Shown here: piece after piece, positions 8,719-17,503 of the stretch
How the letters are laid out: every line of letters starts with the position of its first letter
Numbering within the stretch: position 1 is the stretch's first letter
Assembly (NCBI RefSeq): GCF_036327005.1
Contig: NZ_JAUGZK010000014.1
Location: 33,588 to 97,587 of the forward strand
DNA length: 64,000 bases
Direction: 5' to 3'
From: Alkalimonas mucilaginosa
Lineage (GTDB): Bacteria > Pseudomonadota > Gammaproteobacteria > Enterobacterales > Alteromonadaceae
Made by a program: the position numbers and the translations under genes
Notes under the pieces: generated by a model
Seen by the model: the letters and a program-made list of their open reading frames with translations, nothing else
What the model was told of the DNA's origin: nothing
Database searches by the model: none

Positions 8719-9825
8719 ATGATGAAAACACGTTTTGTCCTTTGTGTACTGGCCAGTCTGGTCGTTTCAGCCTGTGCTACCAAGCCAGAAGTATCCCGTA
8801 GTGAACGTCTGCCAACCACGGTGGTTCCGGTCGATACGCTGGTGGTTGAAGAAGTACCAGACACCGAGGCGACTCAGGCGCTTGCCACCGACTTCGAGAT
8901 GATTTTTATCGATCAGGATATGAGCTTTATCGGCACCCTGCCCTGTGCCGATTGCCCCGGCATTGCTTTTCATCTGAACCTGTACCGCGATGGCCGCTTT
9001 GAAATTCGCCAGGAATACCTGGAGCGCAACAACATATTACTGGTTAAAGGCACCTGGCTGCTGGAGCAACGCACCCTGCACCTGATGAACCAGCAACACA
9101 CCCTGCCTACCTTCCAGTTTGTCAGCAATCACCGGTTGACCATGCTGGATATGGCGGGTAAACCCATTGTTTCCAGCCTGAATTACCATTTGGATCGTGC
9201 CAGCCGGCTGCAGTCTATTGATACCCGCCGGCCAATGCTTGGTCTGTACCGGGTCAATGGAGATCTGGCCAGCTTTACCCAATGTGACTCCGGCGAGCGT
9301 TATCAGGTTGCCATGACACAACACCATATGCCGATGCTGCGCAACTACCGGCAGGATCCGGCACTGGATGGTCGTCCTGTAATTGCCACCCTAACTGGCC
9401 GTCTTGGCAATGGTAAAGACAGTGATACCTTATTTATTGATCAATTTGAACAGTTTTGGCCTGGTGCCAGCTGCCCGGAGCGCCATGCTCCTGAAAGCAT
9501 GCAGGGTGTAGTTTGGCGGGCTGAGAAAATCGCCGATCAGTACGTACCCCAGCAATTGAATGTACGGGTGCTGTTTCGCGACAACAACACTCTGTATGGT
9601 TTTTCCGGCTGCAATAACTTTCATGCCAACTACCGTCAGCGCGCCAACACCCTGCAGGTCAGTCCATTGGCCATGACCCGCAAGTTCTGTGACGAAAGCA
9701 GCCGCATCGAAAGCAGTTTCACCGAACGTTTGCAAAGCGCCGACAGGGCCGAAGTAAACGGCAATACCCTGCAATTGTTTAAAAACAACCAGGTGATTAT
9801 GCAACTGGTTCCTGCGGCTAACTGA
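8719..9825 (+). CDS. Lipoprotein with NlpE-like and META (HslJ-like) domains
   Basis: A 368-residue lipoprotein. The lipobox LVVSAC puts the lipidated Cys at 19. Residues about 60-170 form an NlpE N-terminal-type beta barrel with the CxxC signature (LPCADCPG, Cys 76 and 79), which in E. coli NlpE is linked to envelope stress and copper. The C-terminal third, from about residue 260, is a META/HslJ domain (GFSGCNNFHANYR, ending in VIMQLVP). The two domains usually occur on separate proteins. The start is the first of two adjacent ATGs after GGAG. Probably an outer membrane sensor or protective lipoprotein; role inferred. Confidence 0.85.
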   Translation: MMKTRFVLCVLASLVVSACATKPEVSRSERLPTTVVPVDTLVVEEVPDTEATQALATDFEMIFIDQDMSFIGTLPCADCPGIAFHLNLYRDGRFEIRQEYLERNNILLVKGTWLLEQRTLHLMNQQHTLPTFQFVSNHRLTMLDMAGKPIVSSLNYHLDRASRLQSIDTRRPMLGLYRVNGDLASFTQCDSGERYQVAMTQHHMPMLRNYRQDPALDGRPVIATLTGRLGNGKDSDTLFIDQFEQFWPGASCPERHAPESMQGVVWRAEKIADQYVPQQLNVRVLFRDNNTLYGFSGCNNFHANYRQRANTLQVSPLAMTRKFCDESSRIESSFTERLQSADRAEVNGNTLQLFKNNQVIMQLVPAAN

Positions 9826-9844
9826 CGCCTGCCAGTATGTATTC

Positions 9845-9880
9845 CTGGCAAAACACCGGCAACCGCCGGCGTTTTGCCAG
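9845..9880 (+). terminator. Long hairpin after the NlpE-META gene
   Basis: Sixteen-base arms (CTGGCAAAACACCGGC and GCCGGCGTTTTGCCAG) pair with one mismatch around an AACC loop, 20 bases after the stop codon. There is no U-tract beyond the stem. Likely a terminator or an RNA 3'-end-protecting structure. Confidence 0.55.
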
Positions 9881-9979
9881 AGCGAATAAAACAAAGTATC
9901 TTTCGAAGATCAGCACAATTCATTGCTCGTTCAGTTGCTAACGATTATGCTGAATCGAACTCCTTTGAATTGGGCCACT

Positions 9980-12556
9980 ATGCGTCGTTTCTTTCGTATT
10001 TTCAGCCTGAGTCTGACCCTGCTGCTGTGCTTACTGCTGGCTGCATTTCTCTGGCTACAGCACCAGCTACGTCAACTACCCATCACTAACCTTGATTACC
10101 AGATCAGCCAGTGGGGCTTGCGTCAGTTGCGGTTGGAGCATCTTCATTTTGATTATCTAATAGCTGACGCCCCACTGCACATGGAACTGAATCAAGTGCA
10201 CTTAAGTTGGCACTGGCAAGGACTGCGCCCGCAGTTAAACCTGCTAACACTGCATCAACTGGATGTCCGGCTTGCAAGCATGCCGCAAGCAACTGAGTCA
10301 GCACCAAAGGCTGCGATGCAATTGCCGGAGCACTGGCACTGGCCGGACTGGTTGCCGGCACAGAGTCGTATTGACTGGCTGCAGCTGGATCTGCCCTGTG
10401 ATCAGCTGCGTTGTATTTATCAGGGCAGCCTTGAGCTTACTCACCAGACCGAACAACTCGATGTCAGTATGCAGCTCTATGCAGTGCAGCACTCTGAACA
10501 CCCCCTCAGTTTGCAGCTGAGCTATCAACTCCAACAACACTGGCCGCAACTGGAGCTGATGCTTCAGCTTGATGAGGTGCTGCAACTCGAACTGAGCAGC
10601 AACTTACAGGCACATAGCTCTGATTTGACTGACACCAGTTGGCAAGGCGCGATGGCCTTTAGTCTGCAACCACCACCATCCTGGCTAGTGACCGAGTTAG
10701 CAAGTTGGCAGCTGGAGTTGCCAGAGCTTTGGCTGTCACAATTCCGGCAGCAAGTCTCTGCCAGCAGTCAATGGCAGTTTGCTGTGCCGCCGCAGTTGTC
10801 TGAGCAATGGTGGCAACACCTGAACGGCAGCATGCAATTGCAATTAAGCAGTCCCAGCCCCTTATACCTGCCTGATCTTGGCCTGATCACTGCCGAGCTG
10901 CAAGCCAGTGCCGAATTTAACCAGGGTCAGTTGGCTCCCTTTCGGGTCGCTGCCGGTGGCACTCTGACAGAAATCGTAGTGCCAGAGCCCCTGCTGGCGG
11001 CAGGTTTTAAACTACCAACACTGTACTGGAGCCTGAGCAGCCAGCACAGTGAAGCGCTCAGTCTGGCGGCACTGCCTTTGCAATTCCGGCTTGATTCGGC
11101 CGACCAGCAGCACCAGCTGCATGCCATCTTTAACCTGGATCTGTTAGCACAAAAAGCACAGCTGGAACAGCTGCAGCTTCGCCTGGTCCAGCCAGAGCTT
11201 CGCGCAGGCGACTGGCAACTCAGCGCGGTAGAACTGGCAGGCTCACTAAGTGGCTCCCTGTCCGCTCAGCAACTGCAGCTAAGGAGCAGTAGCCCTTTGC
11301 AACTGCAAGCAAAGCTAGAAAACCCGGAGTTGTCGCTTCAAATCGCCCACACCTCGCTGCATCTGAATCAGCTGCAACTCGAGTCCAGGCTTGCAACGAC
11401 AGAAACCGCGTCGCATCGCCTCAGTAGCCGCCTGGTCTTTAACGCCGAACAATTGCAACAACCCCAGCTCAAAACACTGGACTGGCAATGGCAGGGTAAT
11501 CTGAGTGCCAACAGCAGCAAAGACTGGCAGCTTAGCTCTGCAGGCGAGCTCATAGCCTCCTCAGGCCTGGAGCTGCGTTCTGATGTGCAAGCCAACACCC
11601 ATCAAGTAACTTTGCATTGGCAGTTGGCCGATGTCTTTATGTTGGCTGGCAATACCCTGGCAAGCACAATGGCCGACTGGCCGGAGTTGCTGACCCTGCA
11701 GCGTGGCCGCATCAAGCATCAGGGGGAGCTGCGCCTGGCATTGGCCGACCAAAGTTATCAGCTGCACAGTACGACCGAGTTGCTGGAGCTGGCAGGTTTT
11801 TACGACACCACCACCTTTCGCGGTATCAATGGCCAGTTGCTGCTGGCCGCCGATCCAAAGCAATTGCAACTAAGCACTTCGCGCCTTGCGGTGGAACAAT
11901 TTGAGCAAGGGGTGATGGGCGGGCCTTTGCATTTGGCCGCTCAGTACCAGGCTGAGTGGGATGCGCCAACAGCCGGCATGTTGCAGTTGCACGACAATGA
12001 ATTGATACTCTTTAATGGCCGCATCTCTGTGCCGGCTATGGCACTGGATCTTAGTCAGCCACAGTGGCTGTTACCACTGCATATCAAGCAACTGGATTTG
12101 CAGCAGTTGCTTACCCAGCACCCTACCTCGGATTTAACCGGCCATGGTCTGATTGATGGTGAAATCCCGCTCATTATCTCCGCCCGGGGTGTGGAAGTCG
12201 CCCAGGGACGATTACGGGCCCTAGAGCCTGGCGGAAGCCTGAGTTACCGCTCACCACAGGCACAAGGCATGGCCGCCAGCAACCCTGGTATGAAAATGAT
12301 CATTGCTGCTCTGGATGACTTCCACTACTCTGTGCTCAGCAGTGATGTCAGCTACAGTACGGATGGCCACCTGACGCTGGCACTGCGGCTGGAAGGCCGA
12401 AACCCGGCCATGGAAGGTGGCAGACCAGTGCATTTTAATATCACGCTGGAAGAAAATATCCCGGCCCTGATCACCAGCTTGCAATTAACCAATCAACTGA
12501 ACGAAGTGATACAAAAAAGGGTACAGGAGCGGTTACAACGACCGCGCCAACCTTAA
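9980..12556 (+). CDS. ydbH: YdbH-family AsmA-like intermembrane phospholipid transport protein
   Basis: A protein of about 858 residues with one N-terminal membrane anchor (LSLTLLLCLLLAAFLWL) and a very long repetitive beta-strand region rich in Gln and Leu, as in AsmA-like lipid bridges. The C-terminus carries the DUF748/YdbH signature (QQLLTQHPTSDLTGHGLIDG, then PVHFNITLEENIPAL). With TamB and YhdP, YdbH is one of the paralogues that carry phospholipids to the outer membrane. The next two genes are ynbE and ydbL, the conserved partner set. The start is uncertain: ATG at 9947 and TTG at 9923 are also open, and none has a clear ribosome site; I prefer 9980 because the basic MRRFFR directly precedes the anchor. 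Confidence 0.88.
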   Translation: MRRFFRIFSLSLTLLLCLLLAAFLWLQHQLRQLPITNLDYQISQWGLRQLRLEHLHFDYLIADAPLHMELNQVHLSWHWQGLRPQLNLLTLHQLDVRLASMPQATESAPKAAMQLPEHWHWPDWLPAQSRIDWLQLDLPCDQLRCIYQGSLELTHQTEQLDVSMQLYAVQHSEHPLSLQLSYQLQQHWPQLELMLQLDEVLQLELSSNLQAHSSDLTDTSWQGAMAFSLQPPPSWLVTELASWQLELPELWLSQFRQQVSASSQWQFAVPPQLSEQWWQHLNGSMQLQLSSPSPLYLPDLGLITAELQASAEFNQGQLAPFRVAAGGTLTEIVVPEPLLAAGFKLPTLYWSLSSQHSEALSLAALPLQFRLDSADQQHQLHAIFNLDLLAQKAQLEQLQLRLVQPELRAGDWQLSAVELAGSLSGSLSAQQLQLRSSSPLQLQAKLENPELSLQIAHTSLHLNQLQLESRLATTETASHRLSSRLVFNAEQLQQPQLKTLDWQWQGNLSANSSKDWQLSSAGELIASSGLELRSDVQANTHQVTLHWQLADVFMLAGNTLASTMADWPELLTLQRGRIKHQGELRLALADQSYQLHSTTELLELAGFYDTTTFRGINGQLLLAADPKQLQLSTSRLAVEQFEQGVMGGPLHLAAQYQAEWDAPTAGMLQLHDNELILFNGRISVPAMALDLSQPQWLLPLHIKQLDLQQLLTQHPTSDLTGHGLIDGEIPLIISARGVEVAQGRLRALEPGGSLSYRSPQAQGMAASNPGMKMIIAALDDFHYSVLSSDVSYSTDGHLTLALRLEGRNPAMEGGRPVHFNITLEENIPALITSLQLTNQLNEVIQKRVQERLQRPRQP

Positions 12557-12567
12557 GGAGGAAACAG

Positions 12568-12756
12568 ATGCACACCAAAGTGATCACCATGCTTGCCTTG
12601 TCGCTGTGGCTTAGCGGTTGCACCCCAACCGTTCAGGTCGCAGCACCCAGCGAGCCCATTACCATCAACCTGAATGTAAAAATTGAGCACGAGATCTTAA
12701 TTCGCGTAGATCGCGAGCTCGATCAGCTGTTTAGCGATTCCAGTGGCTTATTCTAA
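12568..12756 (+). CDS. ynbE: YnbE-family outer membrane lipoprotein
   Basis: A 62-residue lipoprotein with lipobox LSGC (lipidated Cys near residue 18) and the YnbE core EPITINLNVKIEHEI, whose C-terminal strand is known to extend the YdbH beta-sheet at the outer membrane. An AAGGAGG ribosome site sits 12 bases after the ydbH stop. It is the middle gene of ydbH-ynbE-ydbL. Length matches the family. Confidence 0.92.
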   Translation: MHTKVITMLALSLWLSGCTPTVQVAAPSEPITINLNVKIEHEILIRVDRELDQLFSDSSGLF

Positions 12757-12763
12757 GGAGCAT

Positions 12764-13120
12764 ATGATGAAAGCAACCACTACCTTTCGAACTTTACTGG
12801 CAACGCTGTTGCTGGTTTGTGCCCTGCCCGTTATGGCAATGAATCTGCAGCAAGCGATGAATGCGCTGGGCCCAGCCAAAGAGCAAGGCCTGATCGGTGA
12901 ACAAATCAATGGCTATTTGGGCTTAGTTCAAGATAACGCGCAAAGCCGTCAGATTGTTGAGCTTATCAACGATGCCCGCAGGGCCGAGTACAGCCGCATT
13001 GCCCGTGACAACAACATCGCTGTTGCTGATGTTGAAGCAAGAGCTGGCCAACGTGCGATTGAGCGGACGCCAACAGGACAATTTGTCAAACTGGATGGTC
13101 AGTGGGTTAGAAAGCGCTGA
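12764..13120 (+). CDS. ydbL: YdbL-family (DUF1318) periplasmic protein
   Basis: A 118-residue exported protein with a signal peptide of about 25 residues (ending PVMAM) and the DUF1318 body (AKEQGLIGEQINGYLG, then YSRIARDNNIAVADVEARAG). In E. coli YdbL modulates assembly of the YdbH-YnbE bridge. The ATG at 12764 directly follows AAGGAGCAT; a second ATG follows in frame. It lies 8 bases after ynbE, completing the operon, and nnr starts 11 bases after it. Confidence 0.9.
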   Translation: MMKATTTFRTLLATLLLVCALPVMAMNLQQAMNALGPAKEQGLIGEQINGYLGLVQDNAQSRQIVELINDARRAEYSRIARDNNIAVADVEARAGQRAIERTPTGQFVKLDGQWVRKR

Positions 13121-13130
13121 CATTAACCCC

Positions 13131-14606
13131 ATGCCAAACAAGCTGTACAGCAGTACACAGATTCGATCCCTTGAGCAGCAGGCCATTGCTGAGCTCGCTC
13201 AGGGCGACTTTGTGCTGATGCAACAAGCGGCCAGTGCACTGCTTGGTTTACTAAAGCAGCGCTGGCCGAGCCGTAGAAACTTGCTGGTTTATGCCGGCAA
13301 TGGCAACAATGGTGGTGATGGCTACTTGCTGGCGGCATACGCCAAAGCCGAAGGCTACCGTGTTGCCATCAAATGCCTTGGTGATCACCGCCAACTGCCC
13401 CAGGCAGCTCTGATGGCCAAACAAGCTGCTGGGCAAGCGCTCATCCCAATGCTGGCCCTGGATGACCCATTCAAAGCCGATGTGCTGGTGGACGCACTCT
13501 TTGGTATTGGTCTGAACCGGCCGGTTGACGGTGATTACGCCAAAGCCATCGCACAAATCAATCAGACCACGAGCCCAGTGCTTGCAGTTGATGTGCCATC
13601 CGGTCTATGTGCCGATAGCGGCCAGGTTTTAGGCTCCGCCGTTCAAGCCGATGTGACTTTAAGCTTTATTGGGCACAAAGTCGGCTTATTCACTGCAGAT
13701 GGGCCGGATCATTGCGGCGACTTACTGCTGGAGCCATTAGCGATACCACAGCATTTGCTGGCGGCTCAGGCTGCCTGTGCCACTCTGGTTCAGGGACCCG
13801 AATTACTGAACAAACTGCCGCGAAGGCGAAAAAACTTCCACAAGGGGCAGGCGGGCCATGTGGTGATCCTTGGCGGTGATTATGGCATGGCCGGAGCCCC
13901 CTTACTGAGCGCTGAAGCAGCACTTCGCTCTGGCGCCGGCCTGGTTAGCGTACTTACCCGTAAAGAGCATCTAAGCGCCCTGCTGGCCAGGCGGCCAGAA
14001 TGCATGGTGCATGGCGTGGAAGCGCAACAGGACTTGCTTCCTTTCCTAACCAAAGCCAGCGTCATTGTGGCAGGACCAGGCCTTGGTCAACGGTTTTGGG
14101 GCCAGCAATTGCTGCAACAAGTGTTGGCCATGGACAAAGCTGTGCTGCTGGATGCTGATGCACTGAATCTGCTGGCGCAGCAACCACAGCTCAGACCTAA
14201 ACAACTGATCCTGACACCTCATCCAGGTGAAGCGGCCCGCTTGCTGCAATGCAGCAGCCAGCAGATACAACAAAACAGACTACAAGCGCTGCAGTCCCTT
14301 CAACAACGTTTTCAGGCCACAGTACTGCTTAAAGGTAATGGCAGCCTGATTGCCGGTTCCTCTGGCCTGCAGCTCCTTAATGCCGGCAACCCAGGCATGG
14401 CCTCTGCCGGTATGGGTGATCTACTCAGCGGCGTTATTGCTGCCTTGTGGGCGCAGGGCATGAACGCCGAAGATGCCACAGCTTTGGGCAGTTGGTTGCA
14501 TGCGACAGCAGCAGATCGCCAAGCTCAAAGTCTGGGACAACGCGGCCTGCTGGCACTGGATCTGTTGACTGAAGTGCGGCAACTCATCCATCAGCAGATG
14601 GTGTAG
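13131..14606 (+). CDS. nnr: Bifunctional NAD(P)H-hydrate epimerase/dehydratase
   Basis: Repairs hydrated NADH and NADPH. The N-terminal YjeF domain (residues 1-210, with NNGGDG at about 59-64) interconverts R and S epimers; the C-terminal ribokinase-like domain (about 225-491, with AGPGLG and GMGDLLSG) dehydrates the S form using ADP. The 491-residue length and the start MPNKLYSSTQIRSLE match the family; an open upstream extension overlaps ydbL in another frame and is not coding. It follows ydbL by 11 bases with a weak ribosome site, so it probably shares that transcript. In many gammaproteobacteria nnr instead lies by tsaE and amiB. Confidence 0.95.
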   Translation: MPNKLYSSTQIRSLEQQAIAELAQGDFVLMQQAASALLGLLKQRWPSRRNLLVYAGNGNNGGDGYLLAAYAKAEGYRVAIKCLGDHRQLPQAALMAKQAAGQALIPMLALDDPFKADVLVDALFGIGLNRPVDGDYAKAIAQINQTTSPVLAVDVPSGLCADSGQVLGSAVQADVTLSFIGHKVGLFTADGPDHCGDLLLEPLAIPQHLLAAQAACATLVQGPELLNKLPRRRKNFHKGQAGHVVILGGDYGMAGAPLLSAEAALRSGAGLVSVLTRKEHLSALLARRPECMVHGVEAQQDLLPFLTKASVIVAGPGLGQRFWGQQLLQQVLAMDKAVLLDADALNLLAQQPQLRPKQLILTPHPGEAARLLQCSSQQIQQNRLQALQSLQQRFQATVLLKGNGSLIAGSSGLQLLNAGNPGMASAGMGDLLSGVIAALWAQGMNAEDATALGSWLHATAADRQAQSLGQRGLLALDLLTEVRQLIHQQMV

Positions 14607-14704
14607 TATTCAACCATACTCCTGCCTTCGTTGACGTAACGCAACAAAGCAATGGCTCCCACCACTTGCTTTTTCACAGGATTGGTCCAATATAGGCTTT
14701 AACC

Positions 14705-14730
14705 CCGCCTGTTTAGCAGGCGGTTTTTTT
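14705..14730 (+). terminator. Rho-independent terminator before rnk
   Basis: A 7-bp GC stem (CCGCCTG, loop TTTAG, CAGGCGG) followed by seven T residues, the best intrinsic terminator in the window. It ends only 18 bases before the rnk start, so it either ends the ydbH-nnr transcript or acts as an attenuator in an rnk leader. Confidence 0.88.
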
Positions 14731-14748
14731 ATGTGACAGGAGATAGCA

Positions 14749-15159
14749 ATGTCCAAACAACCTGCGATTACGCTTTCCAGCCTGGATTACGATCGCATTG
14801 ATGCGTTACTGGCCAAAGAAAAAGAACTGAGCCCGGTACACGAACAGCTGTTGCTGGAAATGGAGCGGGCTACATTGGTAGAGCCAGAAGCCGTTCCGCC
14901 CAATGTGGTGACCATGCATTCTAAAGTACGCTTTAAACTAAAGAGCAGTGGCAAGGAATTTGAGAAAACCCTGTGTTACCCGCAAGAGCTGGCTACAACC
15001 AGCGATGGTATTTCGATTTTCGCACCGGTCGGCGCTGCGCTGATTGGCTTAGCAGTCGGCCAGCACATTGACTGGCCGATGCCGGGTGGGCAACTGGATC
15101 AGGTAGAAATTGTCGAACTGGTTGATCAGCCCGAGCGCAAAGGCGAGTTTTATCGCTAA
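14749..15159 (+). CDS. rnk: Regulator of nucleoside diphosphate kinase, Rnk
   Basis: A 136-residue GreA/GreB-like protein: a short N-terminal coiled coil (residues 1-45) and a C-terminal FKBP-like domain (VVTMHSKVRFK to the IDWPMPGGQ segment). Rnk binds RNA polymerase but lacks the acidic tip needed for transcript cleavage; it was named for effects on nucleoside diphosphate kinase levels. An AGGAGA ribosome site precedes the ATG. The strong terminator just upstream means transcription must start very close to the gene or read through the hairpin. Confidence 0.92.
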   Translation: MSKQPAITLSSLDYDRIDALLAKEKELSPVHEQLLLEMERATLVEPEAVPPNVVTMHSKVRFKLKSSGKEFEKTLCYPQELATTSDGISIFAPVGAALIGLAVGQHIDWPMPGGQLDQVEIVELVDQPERKGEFYR

Positions 15160-15184
15160 GCGCTCAGCGCCTGTGTTTTGCCAG

Positions 15185-15200
15185 GGGCAGCTTGCTGCCC
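15185..15200. terminator. Small GC palindrome between convergent rnk and CBS genes
   Basis: GGGCAGC-TT-GCTGCCC sits between two converging stop codons. There is no clear U-tract, so termination is a weak inference. Confidence 0.35.
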
Positions 15201-15598
15201 TATTCCACCATCTCTAAAATTGGCCCCATAATATCCTGCATCGTCACCAGACCCACCAGATCGTTGTTGTTCAGCACCAGTACCCGCTTCATACGCTGTT
15301 GGCTCATCAAAGCGGCCACATGCTTGACCGCTAAGTCTTCGCCGACCGCCACTACCGGCTTGGTATAAATGTCGTACACATGCAACAAATCAATATCGCC
15401 GCTTTCCGCCACAATGGTTTTTAAAATATTGGTATGGGTGATCAGGCCATAAGCATCGTGCGGCTGCTGCTTATCCACCACCAGGGACTTTAAATCGTGT
15501 TTTTTCATCAGGCTAAGCGCTTCGCGCAGGGTAGTAAAAGGCGATACCGTTACCACCTCTTTCACCATAATGTCTTTGACCAGTCGAACCGAGTCCAT
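15200..15598 (-). CDS. Paired CBS-domain protein of the DUF1538 operon
   Basis: A 132-residue protein made almost entirely of two CBS motifs (VSPFTTLREALSLM at residues about 19-32, and LAVKHVAALMSQQRMKRVLVL at about 84-104). CBS pairs bind adenine nucleotides and gate channels, transporters or enzymes. It starts one base after the stop of the PII-like gene, which itself overlaps the DUF1538 gene, so the three are one operon. Likely a soluble nucleotide-sensing regulator of the membrane protein; this role is inferred from context. Confidence 0.85.
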   Translation of the reverse strand: MDSVRLVKDIMVKEVVTVSPFTTLREALSLMKKHDLKSLVVDKQQPHDAYGLITHTNILKTIVAESGDIDLLHVYDIYTKPVVAVGEDLAVKHVAALMSQQRMKRVLVLNNNDLVGLVTMQDIMGPILEMVE

Positions 15599-15599
15599 A

Positions 15600-15950
15600 C
15601 TAGAGTTCCTCTTTTAAATGTTGTTCAAAGCGCTGCACTTGTTTGACATCAATGCCGGCTAAATGCTCCAGCGGCACCGTAAAAACCAGGCCTTCAGAAC
15701 CGCCCTCATCTTTGGCCACCACGTTTTTGATGGCTTTAAGGACCCCCAAAGACAATGACTTTTCCAGCACCATAATCAGCACACTCTGACTGCCTTCAAA
15801 GCTCAAGCCAAAGAAGGTTTTGCGCTCATCGCAGGGAATGCCTTTGCCTGCCAGTATGGTAATGCCGGTAGCACCATGCTTGCGGGCAGCTTTGATGGTT
15901 TGTTCTTCGTATTCATCGTTGACGATGGCCACCAGGGCTGAGAACTTCAT
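15600..15950 (-). CDS. PII-like regulatory protein of the DUF1538 operon
   Basis: A 116-residue protein with the ferredoxin-like PII fold pattern: an opening strand (MKFSALVAIVNDE), an ITILAGKG segment in the T-loop region, and a late GLVFTVPLEHLAGI strand. It is not a canonical GlnB/GlnK: the conserved uridylylated-Tyr T-loop is absent. PII-like proteins next to transporter genes usually bind a nucleotide or ion and gate the partner. Its ATG overlaps the DUF1538 stop (ATGA), so translation is coupled. Confidence 0.8.
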   Translation of the reverse strand: MKFSALVAIVNDEYEEQTIKAARKHGATGITILAGKGIPCDERKTFFGLSFEGSQSVLIMVLEKSLSLGVLKAIKNVVAKDEGGSEGLVFTVPLEHLAGIDVKQVQRFEQHLKEEL

Positions 15951-17434
15951 GCGGTTTGTCTCCTGAATTTGGCGGCGTACTCCATAATAATTGCGTACGC
16001 CATCACGGTAATAATGGGGAAAATCGAAGCAAAGGCAATCAGACCAAAGCCATCGATCAATACATTGCGTCCTTCAATATGGGTGGCAAGACCAATGCCC
16101 AGGGCGGTGACCAAAGGCACCGTCACTTCCGAGGTAGTCACGCCACCCAAATCAAAGGCCAGGGCAATAATGTACTTGGGTGCCAGCGCCGTCAGCACAA
16201 TCACCAGCAGGTAACCTGCCATGATGTAGTAGTGGATGGAGTCGCCGGTAATAATGCGATGCACCCCCACGGCAATGCCAATGGCCACTCCTAAGGCAAC
16301 AATAATACGGATCACACTGCCTTTTAATTTACCGGGCGCAGCTTGCTCGGCTTGCTCACCAACAGCAATCAAGGCGGGCTCGGCCATGGTGGTGGCAAAG
16401 CCTATCATAAAGGCAAACAGGTAAATAAACGGCAGGTAGTTGCGCGCCATCAACTGCTCGGCCATGCCTTCGCCTATCGGGAAAAGCCCCAGCTTTAAGC
16501 CAATCACAAAGGCATACAAACCAAGCAACACCATGATAAAACCGAAAATTACTTTGACCGGATTTTTCAGCGGTTTACGCAATACCAGATACTGAAAGAA
16601 CAGCACCACCAGAATAATCGGCAGTACATCACGCAGCATGGTCAGTAAATCGAGCAGCATTTGCAGCAGTGGATGCACTGCTTTAATTTCGGTGGAAACC
16701 AGCTCCAGTGCCAGCTCCGGTGTAGGCGCTACGTTATACACCCAGATACCATACAGCTGCACACTGATCATTGGCACCATCACCGCCATCGCCACCAGGC
16801 CAAAGCCATCCATTAAGGGGTTACGACCCCGAATGGAGGCAGCCAGGCCTAACCCTAGCGCGGCAATCAACGGCACCGTCACAATGTTGGTGGTGACCCC
16901 ACCTGAGTCGTAAGCAAGGCCAACAATCTCTTCCGGTGCAAACCAGGTTACCGATACCACCAGGATGTAGCCGATGATCATGTACCAGTGAATGGGATGG
17001 CCCAAAATAATGCGCAATACGCCAATGGCCATCACAGCCCCCACCGACAGAGCGACAATCAGCCGCAGCGTCAGGCCATCAACCCGGCCATCGCTGATTT
17101 GCTCGGCCTGCTGTGCCACTGCAATCAGTGCGGGCTCGGCCACCACGGCGGAAAAGCCCATGGCAAAGCCAAAGGCCATTAAAATAGGAATGGAACCTTT
17201 ACGGGCAAACTGATTGGCCAGGCTTTTGCCAACCGGGAAGATGCTGAACTCCAGCCCCTGCAAAAACATCGCCACACCAAGGGCGACAATGCCAAGCCCA
17301 AGCGCCAGCATCCAGGGATCATTGGGCATTTGCCGTAAAATCACTGCCTGAAAAAACACCACCACCACCACTATGGGCAGCAGGTTTTTACTGGCATGCA
17401 GTATTTGATGCAGAAAGTCCTGAAAAAAACGCAC
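15947..17434 (-). CDS. Tandem DUF1538 multi-pass membrane protein
   Basis: A 495-residue inner membrane protein with two homologous halves. Each half has about six membrane segments and the same two signatures: AEPALIAVAQQAEQ at about residue 98 against AEPALIAVGEQAEQ at about residue 354, and DSGGVTTNIVTVPL against DLGGVTTSEVTVPL. This is a fusion of two DUF1538 domains; in other bacteria the halves can be separate genes. The start is GTG after GGGAGAGG. The duplicated fold with a conserved Glu in a membrane segment suggests a transporter or antiporter. The substrate is not known to me. Confidence 0.85.
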   Translation of the reverse strand: MRFFQDFLHQILHASKNLLPIVVVVVFFQAVILRQMPNDPWMLALGLGIVALGVAMFLQGLEFSIFPVGKSLANQFARKGSIPILMAFGFAMGFSAVVAEPALIAVAQQAEQISDGRVDGLTLRLIVALSVGAVMAIGVLRIILGHPIHWYMIIGYILVVSVTWFAPEEIVGLAYDSGGVTTNIVTVPLIAALGLGLAASIRGRNPLMDGFGLVAMAVMVPMISVQLYGIWVYNVAPTPELALELVSTEIKAVHPLLQMLLDLLTMLRDVLPIILVVLFFQYLVLRKPLKNPVKVIFGFIMVLLGLYAFVIGLKLGLFPIGEGMAEQLMARNYLPFIYLFAFMIGFATTMAEPALIAVGEQAEQAAPGKLKGSVIRIIVALGVAIGIAVGVHRIITGDSIHYYIMAGYLLVIVLTALAPKYIIALAFDLGGVTTSEVTVPLVTALGIGLATHIEGRNVLIDGFGLIAFASIFPIITVMAYAIIMEYAAKFRRQTA

Positions 17435-17503
17435 GCCCTCTCCCTAATTGCCTTATCGTCAGACTATCATAGCCGGTTTTTATGAGACATGGATTGATCT
17501 ACT

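Noticed and set aside
15956..17213. Several long open frames antisense to the DUF1538 gene
   Set aside because: They mirror the high-GC third positions of the real gene and contain no family motifs.
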